NCBI RefSeq assembly: GCF_964355755.1
Contig: NC_092679.1
Span: 17,970,932 to 18,034,931 of the forward strand
Source of the DNA: Antedon mediterranea
Lineage: Eukaryota; Echinodermata; Crinoidea; Comatulida; Antedonidae
Length of the DNA stretch: 64,000 bases
Direction: 5' to 3'
Positions within the stretch are counted from its first letter, which is position 1; every line of letters begins with the position of its first letter. The notes under the pieces were generated by a model that saw only the letters and a program-made list of their open reading frames with translations, searched no databases and had not been told where the DNA came from. Of the stretch, positions 23,201 to 38,200 are shown one piece after another. A program made the position numbers and the translations under genes.

Positions 23201-26200
23201 AATTAAAATTCTGATTATAACCAGATTGTGGATAAACAGACAAATTTGCCAAGATTATGGACAAGATCAAGGGTGTCTAAGGACCTGTTCAGACATACAG
23301 AGTCATACTTTTGTATCGTACGTGGCGTACAACTCCATAGGTCTGAACCAGAAAAATGTGGGAAACGCATCTAATACGACACTGATCTTTCGTTCGTTAT
23401 GGCAGATCATGGTAAAAGATCAGTGAACGACGCTCTAACCAATCAAATTTACTCCGGCATACCAGCCCAAATCGGTAAGCTTACAATGCTACTTATATGA
23501 TATTGCTTGCGATACAAAAGCATAACTCCATGGATCCGAACATACCCTAATTTTGGGAGATTTAACACTATAATTTAGTGGTAATAATCTCTTCTTTCGA
23601 GAATTTTGTTTAATTATAAACAGCTAAAATACACTAAAAACACAGAAACCATACAACAAATTATCATTACCTGATGTCATAATTGAGTTATTCCAACATA
23701 TTTTGCTATATTATACTGTACTGAGGCAATTAACAGAGATGAACTAATATTATTATGCACTAACTGTATATACTTAGACAAACCACAAAGATTGAACAGA
23801 TGGTAGAATGAAGAAAATGATGAATAGGGTGAAATAACTAATCCATTGAGTGGCAATACAGGATTTAACAACACCAACGTGCTATAATACCAGGGAAAAA
23901 TGAAAAATGTTAGTACTATAGTATCTAATTAAAAATAAAAATAGTGCGCAAACCACAATGTCGCAGGCAACCAGTAGCTTTTACTCAACCGTTTTTTACC
24001 CTGATTGACCTATCAACCTTTTACACGTCTCTGGTTATTAGGTCATGTTGTTTCTGCTGCAAAAAAATAGCCGGTTATTAACCATGTGAATAAATTAATT
24101 CCAATTTCTTGGTTGCAGAAACAGGACAAATTTTCAGTAACCAGTTGAAATTCGGTGTTATTTAACAAATTATTTCAGTACAACTACAGTATAGCTGCAA
24201 CGCAAAATAACGGTTATTTGATTGACAGTCGCTGACCTTGAGTCAACTACAATGCAGCAACGTTTAAACTGACCGCCCTATTTGCTCTGTCGAGGTTAAC
24301 GGTTAATTTCCGGCGCTAAACAGACCCTTACTCTCTGCACCACCCAACACTCCATATCACGTCCAAACTGCTTCCTTGTATAATAATACAGTAGGATCTA
24401 CTAGTAACTGTATAATAGTGTATAGTATACTATCAACAATTTTCATTTCAGAATATTTTAGTCCTATACAGTAACAGAGCTAAATTACTGTATGACAAGA
24501 CTTATGGAATAAATAGCTGTACTTGTATTATAATATTATAAACAATCATGTGATTGTGGTGTTAAAAAATAACCGAACTACGTTTACTTCCAAATAATGT
24601 ATCACAAAGCTATAACAATTAATTACACAATGAAACACATCTAATGCACAAAAGGAAACCTCTGAGTAAAATAAACATACCTGGCTCTAGCAGAAAAACT
24701 GACTCGGAATTCATTAGCAAAATATTTGTATTAATTCCAGTTTCAACGATAATAGTTTATAGCTTTAGCTTGCTAGCATGTTCTCTACTCACTGTTAGCC
24801 ACCACATAAATGAGGAGAAACTGGCATTTAACAGATCTGATAGTGGTCGTCTCGTGACGATGAAGCAATTAGTTCAACTGAGCTGTTATAAGAGCTGCTT
24901 ATACTATTGTACAGGTATGCTGTATGTCTGTTTCAGCTTCCCGGATTTAACTTTGTCACTCTATACTTCTTTAATTCCTTTAGTAAATATTATACGACCG
25001 CTTTATTTACATGTCGTCCCTGTGGTTTGTTAAATTATTATAATCTTGTATAGTAATTAATTTCAATTATTGATGATGTAAATGTTGATGTACATTTCAT
25101 AAATCAGTACTGTATTATCATAATCATTGTTATTATTATTATTATTAGTTAAATGCGCGGCAATGTTATTTTGATAAAATATACAATATAGTTATTAATT
25201 ATTAATTTAAAGATGTTTTGTCCCCCAAAAAACATGAAAATTAATATTAATAAATCAAACTTTGAATAGGCAATTTCATAGTTTTAATAGTTAGGTAATC
25301 ATTTCCCATAAAAAAAAACAGAAAAAAAAATGTTTTTTATTTATAAAAAGCCAAAATAAACAGTAAAATTCAACCAAAAACCAATTTTCTGACAGACAAT
25401 TGAACAATTTTTTGCTTTAAATACATTTTTTTTTAGGTAAACATTTTTTTGATCAAATTTTTTGTCAAAGTGAATAACAAACATTAAAATTACATATTCA
25501 AAAAATTTTAGAAAAATATATTCAATGGTATTAAATATTAAAATATTAGTAAATTGCTTTGTTTTGTACAAGCCTACACAATTTACAAACATTTATGACT
25601 TTAACTTATTAATATATTTTATAAAAAAAGTCATCAATCAATTTCCTTTAAATTAAAAAACATAATTAAATTTATTGTCAACGTGAATGAAAAACAATCT
25701 TTATACTAATGAAGAATAGGTAACAGGTCAAGAATTAAAAATATATTATGATTGTGTCATGTTTAAAGTAGTTGATCACAATGTTCACACACAGTGTTAT
25801 TTGCCAAGTGAAAATACTAATTAAACAAGTAAACATCGTCTTGATTTATCTAAATACAGACTACCTCAATAACAATATTTGACTGATTCTCAAGAGGGCA
25901 GTAATCACTGTATATATTATGTGTATGATCATACTTGTTTTAGATGGTATAGAATGTTGTAGTAAGTATAGGTGCTCAAAATACATTCTACTTATTAACA
26001 ATTTATTAATTCAGACTCGTTTCACCAATGAGTATATTTCCAGAGACAACCCCCAGCTGAAATGAATACAGCATATAGTAGCATCGAGTTAATATTACTA
26101 TATGAGTTAATAGTCCCCTGTCTTAAATTTCTTCTACATAAATCTAAAGCTCTGTCTACACTATCAAACTAGTGTGACAAAATAGGGTTTTAAGGCTGTA

Positions 26201-29200
26201 ATATTAATCTTTTCAACCCTCATTCATTTCACAGGAAAGTTTTTCCTTAAACCGCTAGTCCTCTAGGATAAGCTCACTCATAAACTTTCCACAACTTCAC
26301 AGGACTGTAGGTTGGTAAGGTTTCAAACCTGAATATTCACAGAGGCTTTTGATAACCCAGTGACTTGAAAACAATTGTTTAAACTTTCTTGCAAAAACTG
26401 CACCACTTTATTTCTTGTGGATACATCACTGCTTCAGTATGCTATTCACCTTGTGTACTCTTAAAGTGGGATTCTGGGTTTAAAATTGCTTTTAAATATC
26501 GTTTATTTATTAAATAAAAAATATTATAACAATATAGACATGTCAGAATGAAGAAGTAATAACGAGAAATTAAACAAATTAAATTTCATATACATTTTAG
26601 GGTAAATTCATGGAAAGTCTGTTTTTCAGCAGCTTAGGGAAGCTCATTAATATTCATGAGATATTCACAAAATCACGTCATCAGTGGATTCCAAACTCGC
26701 GACGTCAAGCTTGTACGTTGTGTTCTCTCTCCCCTGTCAAACGACGACCACCTGATCATTGTGAAATACATTTTTTGTAGATTTTCTAAGCTAGGCCTAA
26801 AGTGTAATAATAGCAGTAGTAGCATATATTTATTTGACATTTAATGAGATACAAAATTTAGTACAGTTACGAAGTCATAAATTATACTATTTTTATACCT
26901 CGAATAGTACAGATCGTATATCGGCTTCACGTACTAGGCTAGGCCTAGCCTAAATCATTTTATTCATGGGTGAGAGCCATTTCTGACTAGGGATTCCATG
27001 CCACGATGGCTACGTTAAAACATTGGGGCCATCATTCATGGGCCTAGCTAGCTAGCCTATTACTAAATGATTGGCCCATAAATAACAAAACTCAGTGGAT
27101 TCCAAACCCATCCTATCAACCAAACTCCTAAACAATCTAAACCTAAAACGTTCTACAAAAATCGGCTGTAAATATTGAGGCAAAACAAGGTCCGATCGCC
27201 GTCCGCACGTATGGTGTCCCGATCGTCTAATAAGTAGGCCTAAAATAGGCCTAGTTTACTCTCCAAAAAAGCGGATACTGCATCAAGCAAGTAGACCGGT
27301 AGTAGGAATGAGACCTAGCCGATCCGGCCCAGTTAAAAATTGAGCTAGCTAGTGTAGTAGACCCTATGCGAATTGATACTACCAGGCCTTTTACTATAAG
27401 CTACACTAAAATTAGCAATACTTATGTTTACAAAAATTCCAACTCTCTCTCATTCGAGCTATATTATCTATACCATTCCGGTAGGTCGAGTCGACCTTCA
27501 ATCAAATACTGTACATCGTTCATGTTGTGATTATAGACGAGGTATACTCGACCCGACCAGTTTGGTATTGTATACTGTATCTGCTTATCACGTGACGATG
27601 CCAGGCATGGGGCAGAGAGAGCACGTGTATCGTCGTCTCGCTCTCCTCGCTCAGCAGGAATGTATACGTTACGCTTCATTGATTTTGAAGGCTTTCCCTA
27701 AGTCAGTGCGAAAATCGGCAAACGTAAAGTGCAAACTTATCTAATTTTTAACTGTTTTTATGGATTTTCATAGAAAATTTACTTTATAAATGGGAAGACC
27801 GACTAAAATTACATCAGATAAGTATAATTTTACAAAAGTAATTGATATGGTTAATGATAACGAGTCGTCGGAAGATTGACCATTTCACGAATTTCCTATT
27901 CTGTAACCACAGTGTGATTTTGCCGTAGCTGCACTTGTAATCTGGCCTCATTTCACAGCCTTCGTTCTGCTTCACTGGGCGCTTATATAAATTGAAACTT
28001 TTACCGTTCAAGAGACAAACAAATATATTTTACATTTTTTACTATTCATTTTAAACCCGGAACCCCCCTTTAAGTGGTATGTGCGCTATATAAATCCATA
28101 TTATTTTAAAACATAAACATATATGTTCATACATATCTTTTCTTTAAACACATCATCTAGGCACTGGTTACTCACAGAAAATGTTGACCTTGATGTATTT
28201 TGTGAGTGACTACGTACAAGTCAATCTATCAAAATCAAGTTGTATGATTCATTTGGTAATTTCTACTAGGATTCAATTGACCCATTAATTAGCACTATCA
28301 GACTTGTTCAGTCTGCCCTTCCAACACTACGTCATGACATAAAATATCATGCCAACAAAGTTAACCAACCCTGTATAGAATGAGTACACACTATCAGATC
28401 TACTGTACGCCTACGACAGACATCGGGCCAAAAGCCAATGATGTACACCTGTAAAAAAACGTAGCAGGCAGCAGTTTGCCCATTCTAGTATGTCTTGACA
28501 GTCCAATTGTTTGTATAAAACTGCACACCTTATGTATTACAGATGACTAGATACTCCTTACTTATAAAAACAGATGTCATGACAGATATAATCAGGCCAA
28601 TGAAAATAAACATTTATCAAATAACATTTTCTATAAAGATATGGGTGAAAATATAAACCAAAAAAAATGTATTCTAACAGAATGACTCAGTATCTGTACT
28701 TTAATGTTTGGAAATATGTAATAATGTGGATTTTTATTACAAATGAAAGAATATTAATATGTAGAATGTATACAGGACGTTTAATAATGATACTATCTTT
28801 ATTGTTTAGACAAAGCTGGCATCTGCCATACTGTACACCATCAATATCTTTTCCACAACTGCAATGTTACTGTAAAACCAAAATGTGGTAACTCTATTGT
28901 CAGTAACAAAAATTTCTGGTTATGTAAACTTGTTTTAATTTATTAACAATTAATTAATATACATAATAAAACAATTTTATAGATCAATTAACGTCTACTG
29001 CATTACATTATTTCCAGAAATAATAATATATTTATTTCCTCCAAAAAAAAATGCAAATACAATATTAGCGACATTAAGGAGTGTGATCACATAACTAAGG
29101 AACAAGTTCCTATTATTACTGTACCTAAAGGGAAGACTTGTAAAAATAAAGAGAGATACTAATACAGTATTGATTAAATGTATGTTTACATGAAGAAAAT

Positions 29201-32200
29201 CAATAGTAAATAAATTATTGCGTTCAGTACATTATTTTTAGACAAGCCTGAGAAGAATAATAATATGATAGGTTTACTGGTTAATGGACGCCAGCAGATT
29301 ACAAAATTTTACCCTATTTCTTGTGCTTCCTATCTAATTAAATTTCTTCAAAAAGCGGTTTTATACAAAGATCACATTGCAGCTAAAATTTGCTCCAAAA
29401 GCGTATATTTGATGCCAGAATCAATTGTTAAACCAGAATTGGTTCTTTTTATGTGGACCCATTTCTACTGGAAACAAAATAGCATTCTTTTCAAATATGA
29501 CGTTGCTCAGCAGAAACAGGTACTAAAAAATAAAACTTGCAGGCTGTTACTAATACTACTACTAACACTATTTCAAACAAAATAAATATATTTTCTAGCA
29601 CTGTTTATACATACTTGTCAATTAAACAGGTATGGTATATACACAACTTGTTGGCTTACTGCGAGTGTCAAAAAGGAAATCGTCTATTCAATGATCCTGT
29701 AGAGGTAACCAACTGTACATTCAATAATGCTGTTGTTACCAGTACATATCTTAAATACTGTAAAGTGCAGTAGCCTACACAAACGTATTGTAATTATGTA
29801 TGCCTTATGAAAATGGACATATAATAAAGTAAATGTTTAACAAAACAAAAATTGATTCTTATATCAAATTTGCTTTAGATCTAATTTCAATCAGAACCAG
29901 ATGTAGAATTATACTTTTGTTTATTCGAATGTACATTCAAATTTAAATTATTCTAGTATTTTGTCAGATTTTGTGTTGAAAAAACTGGGGCAGAACCAAA
30001 GGTCAAGAGAGCATTTATTATTGTGAGAATCATTTTTGTTTTGCTTTGAAAAATTACACAAACAAAATGGTTTTGTTATGTAATGATGAGTGCGACTTTA
30101 TTCCTGGATAAACCTACGATAGCCCATTACATGCTATCCCACGGTTCCCGCAAGTGAAATGGGGCTGGGGCTTGCCCATATGAGGTCATGGTTGGCAGAT
30201 TAGTTCATTATTGCAAATGGGTGTTCAAGAAACATCCTCTTGAGTGCACAGGCTATGGTTGGTTTATCCAGAAAAGCTAGGCTATACTGTAAGCATGAAA
30301 TAGAGTGATTGATATTAGGCCAAATAAAAAAATATACTTGTTAAGCGTCACACCCTCATAAATTTTCAGGGGCGGGGGGACGGTTTTTTTCTTTTTTTTT
30401 TTTCTTTTTATAGAGGTATATTTTTGCGCGGTGGACGTTTTTCCCCACTTTTTTTAGGACGAAACGTCAAACTTTTAAAATGCGAAACAGAACAAAATTG
30501 ACTATGTATGAAATATTATTGCTTATGACAAAATTGAGTTTTGTATTGTTTATATCCAGACGTAATTAAAACATTAAATTTAATTGCCACCAAGCGAAAT
30601 TGTAGGCCCTAGGCTAACTAATCCGTCCAAGCTGCTACCCCCACCTCACTCACCGGCCATCCGCCGTCTCTCGCTCGACTCATCTATCCAGGAAATTCCC
30701 TATCGCGAGAAGCATGATTTGGTCTCAATAATACTAAATAGTGGGCTGATTTATAGTTTGAAAACAGCTTACGGCATTTCTTAAGTGAATTTTTATTCAA
30801 CGTATTCATTCTTCTTTGATGAATCCTTTGCCAATTGCTGTGTAAATCAGTATTTAAAGTTGTGATGCAAAAAGTGTATGTAATTATTCCACAGGTAAAC
30901 CAGGCATAAGGAAACCCATCGCCCAACAGGACCTCTTGGTGTGCCGATCTCGAGCGCGAGATCATCGTAAACAAAATTGGTAGAGTCCATTATGTATGGG
31001 GTGTTTCCTATTTACGAACCTATAAAAAAACGCGCTTCGACCACTGTGTAGGCAAAATATTTATTTCGTTAAATCCCTAAATTGATAATCGCGTATTCTG
31101 TAATCACGTGACTGATGATGTAATCCTCAGCGACGTACTAAATGCACATGATTTAATGTGTTGGGGAAAAAGCTTGCTGTTTACCACATTACATGATTCA
31201 CGGTGCTATTGGCGTTTCCTTGACGTAAATCGGCGGCGTGTAAATGAAACAATTGTTTTCACCAAATTGACGTTGTCGACATAGAGCGATCGGCGGCTAG
31301 CGTTGTCTAAGCTAAAAAGTACGTATTTTTCAAAAATTACACTATAGCCTAACAAACATTTGCTAGTTTTGAAATTTTCAAATAGCAATTATGAAGAATC
31401 TACTAGCAAAATGCTAGTTTGCTAGCGTGAATTTCGAGCCCTACTCTGGAGCTGGGCCGGGCCGCTGAACTTTCCGTTGTATATCGATAAAAAAAAAATA
31501 AAAATAAAAAGAGAGGCGGCTGGATAATCAGGAGCGGGCGGTGACGCTTAACAAGTATGTTTTTTTATTTGGCCTTACTAACATTTTTTGTCCACGATTC
31601 CCACAGCTTATACAGTAAGAATGTAAACATTTACCACAGTATCCTTCTATTCAAACCATACAGTTTCTCTTCACTATATAAAAAAATAACTTCTCTTCAA
31701 TTAGCTAAAATGGTACATGCCGCTCTTTGTGAAATTGTTCTCAAAATCTCTTTGGATGATGTTTTCCAACTCTTCCATCTAAAATACACTATCTTATTAT
31801 AGTACATTTGCTACACTCATTCGATTTTATTTATATTACATGCTTGAATTAATTTATTTATTTATTTTATTTAATCGAAACCAACAGCGATAATTACCGC
31901 CACTAACAGGTTTTGATACAAACAAAGCCAGGACTGTTTAAAGCACCTTGATTGGTCCTAACATTGATCAAGGGCTTCTATCGTCCAGTGCCCACCTTGG
32001 GTAGTATACACTGACTTGGAATTAGTATGGGATTTTTTTTTTCTGATCGGTTTCAATTAATCTTTCCTCCACCTGCACACACTTTTACTATGAGAAGCAG
32101 TCATATAGAAAACCGGAAAAAATACTTAAGTAATAAATTGGCTTAAATACACTTGAACATGTCAACGTGTGTTTGCATAATTGGGTAATACTATAGGAGT

Positions 32201-35200
32201 AGAGACAATTTTAATTAATAATTATAATGCCACTTTATTAAGTACTAAAAAAACAATTGCTGTCTATTTTTATTCAATTTTTTTTTTGTCAATTTATTCC
32301 TTTTTTTTTAATACAATTGAAATATTAAACTTTAAAGTATGTAACAATTAACTGTGTATAAATTATTATTATTATAAATTAATAAACGTTTTTTAAACTG
32401 TAAAAGTGTACTTTTGGCATTGCACTACATTTAAGTAGAACTCAGAGTGGTGCAAACAACCCTCTTGTTTTAATTATTTCATTTTCTATCAAAAATTATA
32501 AATATAAATATATCTTGAGTGTAAAAGCTGTCTTGTGCGCAGTGAATATTTTCGCAAATGTAGGATTTAGAATTTATCAAATGGTAATTAATAAAAAGCG
32601 CAATGCAATTTTTGTTAAATCTTACTCCAAATCCAGATTATTCGATGTGGTAAAATGGCTAATCAAAAATGTTTAATGAACCTGTTTCCTAAGTCTGTAT
32701 AATGGAGAAATCAGTTTAACACTGTATTAGTTCTATAGGCCCAACTGGAAAATCAGAGTGAACCCAATAATTTGTTTTACCCTTGAAATATATACATTTT
32801 TAGTAAGAATCTTATGCTTTTAATACTCTGAATATATTATGAAAGCAATTGGTACATTTACAGTCTAATTTGAATCCGTTGACCTGGAAACAATTTCAGA
32901 TTTGGAGGAAATTAGAAATTGATGAGCTTTGCGAGTAATACCTGCTCATCTAGGATTCAGCTGTAGAAATCGTTCACCAATCAACATACAGTACCTACAA
33001 GGATACATATATTTTAGATTGTTTCTCGCTTTTTTTTTTATCGATGACTTTAGTACAATAATACAATATTATGCTCAAACCACTTTCGACTTCACCAAAA
33101 AATACAATTATTTAAAGATATATTGTCCCCGCAAAACATGAAAAATTAATAAAATCAGACTTTAAATAGGCTATTTTGCAGTTTTAATAAAGTCATTCAC
33201 TTCTATAAAAAAAATTAAAAAAAATAATGATTTCACTTATAAAAAGACAAAAGAAAGATTTAATTTTTGTTTTGAATTACATTTTTTTCAGGTAAATATT
33301 TTTTTTTAATCCAGTTTTTATTCAAAGTGGATAACTATTATGTGACATAAAAATTGCATATTCAACATTTTTTTAAATATTTGTTCAAGGGGACAATACA
33401 TCTTTAAATAACAATTGGGCGGTGAATGATGTATTAACAATGCTACAGTAGTGAATATGATTATGACAGTAATTCTGGACTACCATTCCATTTTTCTCTT
33501 CAAGCCAACATTTCCACCTAAACTATTGGCATAACATTTTTCCATGTCAAAGCTTTAGTAATAAACCTAAAGTAGAAATATTCTTTGATAACTGTTTTAA
33601 ATACTGGTCACTAATTAGACACAATTCAACTAGTACTTGAGCCAGGAATAGAAATTTGATGACTGTACCCTTTGTATGTAGGTGTACTGTACAGTATTTA
33701 CATCCGGGTCCATAAAACATTTGCCTTTCAAGTGTTGCCCAAGAATATAGTCGTGAGGTGGTTTCCCGATTAATCGTACGATCGAACCGGTACTGGGTAT
33801 GATCAACTAGCGTTCGTGTTCCCACCTAATCATCCATTCATAGAAGTACTGATGAAGATATCAATCTGTGGCGACAATAGAATGGACCCGAGACCTGGCT
33901 ATCTTCGACTTTTAAATAATAGAAAGTTTAGAAAAATGTTTTTGTTAGACTAGAAATATACATTGTATGTATATAGAAAAATTGTTGTAGTTTTCAAAAT
34001 TACATTGTATAAGTTGCGATGTGAAAAACTGTTATTTGATCGTTAGTTGTCATGTACATGAAGCAAAAATATAAATATAATAAAATAAAATAAAATAAAA
34101 ATCGTTAGTAAAACTTTTAAAAAGAGTAAAGATATAAGGAAGAAAAACAAAGAGATCATGGAGCGGCTGTACCAGAATATACAACACTAAGTATTGTAAA
34201 GTTAAAAACTAAAAATTTAGGCGATCTTGTCAAAGGTCAAGCGCCTTCAGCCTGCCACGTTTCGATATTCAATATTGAACTTGATACCCAGTACCGTTTT
34301 GATCGTACGATTAATCGGGAAACCACCTCACGACAATATACCGTAGTATGAATTTCATAATTTGCCTAATTTTCTTTTGAAGGTTTTGATTACTAAACAA
34401 ATGTCGTGGCACGTTGAACCATCTGTACCCTACACATTCTCCACTTTATTGATTCCGTCACATCCTGGTCTAAACTGAAATCGACAGGAAACTACATTGA
34501 ACGAGATCTCATTCTCAGGGTCAACGTTTCATCACGATCTGCTTTTAGTAGACCCCTTTATTTAATTCTGGTAAAATGTTGTAAATATATTTTTAAAAAG
34601 TAAATAGATAAATTTGTTATATTCTTTTTTTTTCTTTATTTTTCTTGAACATTTGTTTTGATATACAGTATATAAAAAACATATGAGTACAAAGTATTCT
34701 TTAAGAAGAATTTCTATTAGTAAAGTAAAAAGAACATTATTATTAATATGGGCTGTAGATGAGTACTTGTCTCACTAGGACCCCGGACAAAACCCCAAAA
34801 CAATCATTGAATCAATTAAAAATAATTACTGTACTTAAAAGCAGTGTTAATATGTTGGATACAGTACAGTATCTAAGTATGGATAATAAGGCCATATCCA
34901 ATACGAGCATACACATACCTTTTTTTGACAACTAAAAATAATGTTAGCCTACATACTGTAAAATGAAATTATTATTTATTAAGTTTAAATATTAAAATCT
35001 ACCAACACTAAAAATTTACTTTTTAATTTATATAAAAACCTTTTGTTGGCAACTAAAAATGTTAGCATAAATACTGTAAAATGAATTTTTTTTTTTTTGC
35101 AAATGTGACAAAGTGTAAATATTAAAATCTACCAACACTAAAAATTAACTTTTAAATTTATATAAAAAAACAGGATACTTTAATCAAATTGAACTTCCTG

Positions 35201-38200
35201 CATGAAAAACAAATGTTTTTCTCTCAGATATACTTTAAATAGCAAAACAATCTCCTGTCATTATTGCCCAACCACTTTCAATATTCTCTTTGTTCTTTTA
35301 TTGGAATTTAATTTTTTAAACCATGCAATCAATATTAATCTTCAATTACCACTTTTCATAATGTATACACTTTGTTCAAACAAAGTTTGTTTTTTTTTAA
35401 AGTACAGTAAAACAGTTTTTTAATATTCCCTAAATTAAATTTTTAAATCTAAAATTTTTTTAAATACATTTCTACAGTACATTTAAAATCATACTGTTCA
35501 TATGATTGATCAAACCACAGAGGTAATTCCTAAATGATTAAACCTATACAAAGTTATTGTATCATATTTTTATGCCAGTTTTCATTAATTATTTGAATCA
35601 TTTAATATTGTCATTTTTAATTTTTAAACACAAGTTTTTATCTATAGGTAAAAGCACAAAACAAAGGATTTTTTTTATTCCGTTTCAATATGAAAACATA
35701 TTTTGAAAGCAGATTTTCATTAAATCTGAAATTTATTCAAATTCATCTTTCATACAACATACGTAAACACAATACAAAATGTGTCAATTTAACTTTCAAA
35801 TAATTTGATAAAGTAAAGTTTTTACAAGTTCAAATATTGCAAAAATGAAAGTATTAAAATTATCAAAAACAAACACATTGCTACATACAATAAGAATCTT
35901 GACAAAGTAAATAAATTGCAATATCTAAAAAATGAAAAAAAAAAATGTATAGATTTTGTCTAGAGGGGTCAAAATGGGGTCAAAGAGTGGTCAAAAGGGG
36001 TAAAATTGGCTAGTGACAACATTGTCTAGTAGTAGAATCCGTTTGGGAAAGGCGTCAGAGAATTGATTAATTTTTAAAAAGACAATTAAAAGTAGCTAAA
36101 CAAGCACAATCTGCGCAAACCCAACCTATTTAACAACCCTGTCGCAGTACTGTACTGTAAATGTTCTTCTTTTTATGTTTTATTAAAGACAAACTCTACA
36201 GCTCAGTTTATAAATAATGTTAAATTTGTCACTTTCAAAGTAACTTTATGTTTAAAACCATGTTTGGTGGTAATGTTATTCACAGGTTTTTTTAGGAAAT
36301 AATATTTAGACTGGCTTTATTATTGATTGAGTGAGACTGGGTCAAACTGGGTAATGATGAGGATTTGTATTAGTATTTAACCTTTCATCTTTCAAACTCT
36401 CTCTAGTCTACAACCTTAATATATTTTACTCAACAGATAAGTAACATGGAAGAACTGTCAATTGGCTTTAAATGCCCATGGACATACCGGTACAGTAGCT
36501 GTGCTGGATTTTTTTTCCACCAAGTTCAAAGTTTATTTCTAGGCCTTTGGTCCAGTCATTTATTTTAACTTTATACAGTAGGCCATAGTATATCACCTAT
36601 AAAGTCTCATTTCACACTAATGTAAAGCTGCTTATTTTCAAAATATGCCTCAAACAGTTGGATATATGGAAGTTGTATTATTGGGTCTCAGACATATTTA
36701 ATCATTAAATATAATGATTTATTTAATTTATTTTTTTATTATATACTATACTAGTATTATTTTACCAAATTATTTAAATCTCAGATAATTTTTTTTTTTT
36801 TTTATTTGAAACAAATTACATTGTGTTGGGATAAATGAAATACAATTTTAATTAAGGGAAGTGCTCATTTAAATATTTTTTTTAAAAAAACAAGATATTT
36901 GAAATTGTTGTGATGCATTTACAGTATTTACATTTTTTTGTCTGTAGAAAGACATTGGTCCCTACAGTGGTTATTTTAAAGGACTGGTTCCTTGTTACAT
37001 ATTGTACTGCCTAAACCATAGTAGCTTTGTTGTTATTAAAATACAGTATATTTACAATGATATTTATTCTTACTAAATGTACTCTGTAATGGAAATAAAG
37101 GTGAGTGTATCTCACAAGACAAAAAAAAACTGTCTAATCAGGGAGGTACAAAAATATACCTCCCTGGTGTAACAAAATTCAATAAAAAAATGTTTTTAAT
37201 ACCTATGAATCTTTTGAATGAATAAAGCATACTTACAATTAAAATTCAAAAGGTAGATGTGTCTACTAATCCAGGGACAATTAAAGAATACTAAAAATAA
37301 GTCAATGTCTGATCAGTCTCTACGTGGTTTAATGTGTAAAGATGAAAAAAGTTTACAGTATATTTAATATTTGAGGTATAGCTATTACAGGAAATGCCAA
37401 GGATGTAACTGACGTAAATTGGTTTAAGGTGTAAAGATGAAAATACAATAAGGTCTATAAGTATTAATACTAAGTAGATATAGCCTTAACCTGTCAATGT
37501 CTTTATAGCTAAACAGGAACTACCATACAGGATTTAAACAATGTGCCTTTAAGGTTTGAACAACAAAGAATACTTGACTTTAAAGATATCTATCTAGCCA
37601 ATCAAACCACAACAGTTGTTCTATTCAGTTGGTTTATTGATCATTCTTTAATTTTGTCTTATTAAAGTTAAGGAGCTCTCTGTTTAAGGATTTTTAAAAG
37701 TGTGGTATACACGATAATTAAGTTTAAACATTACATCATAGTTTTATTCAACTGTTGTACATTTCAAAATGATTGTGGAAATGTAACAACCACATTATCA
37801 AATGTGAAGATGACGGTCTGTGTATTTATAATTAATTATGTCACTATTATTATCAATTTTTTTTGCACAAAAACAAATATTACAAAATGGTGGCCCAATG
37901 GTCCAAAATGAATGTAACATAACAACCTATGTAACAATATAAATATCTCAATACTATACGTTGAATATAATAATTGATATTTTGGCTTAATAAGTGAAAG
38001 ATGGCTACATAAATTGTATTGTATTAATGTCTTGACTTGACTGTGGAAAGGATTTAACTTTGCTCTACCTCATCATAGTTCACCCCCCCCCCCCCCAACA
38101 CCAAACAACAACACCCAACAAATACCCACCACCATTAACATTGTAAAGCTCTGTCTACACTAACAAACAAAATAGTTTTGATGCGCCTAAATATGGTGAT

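Noticed and set aside
24644-25033. 129-codon plus-strand open frame with hydrophobic segments
   Set aside because: No recognisable family, no promoter or splice support, inside RasGRP-like intron 1; kept only as a note.
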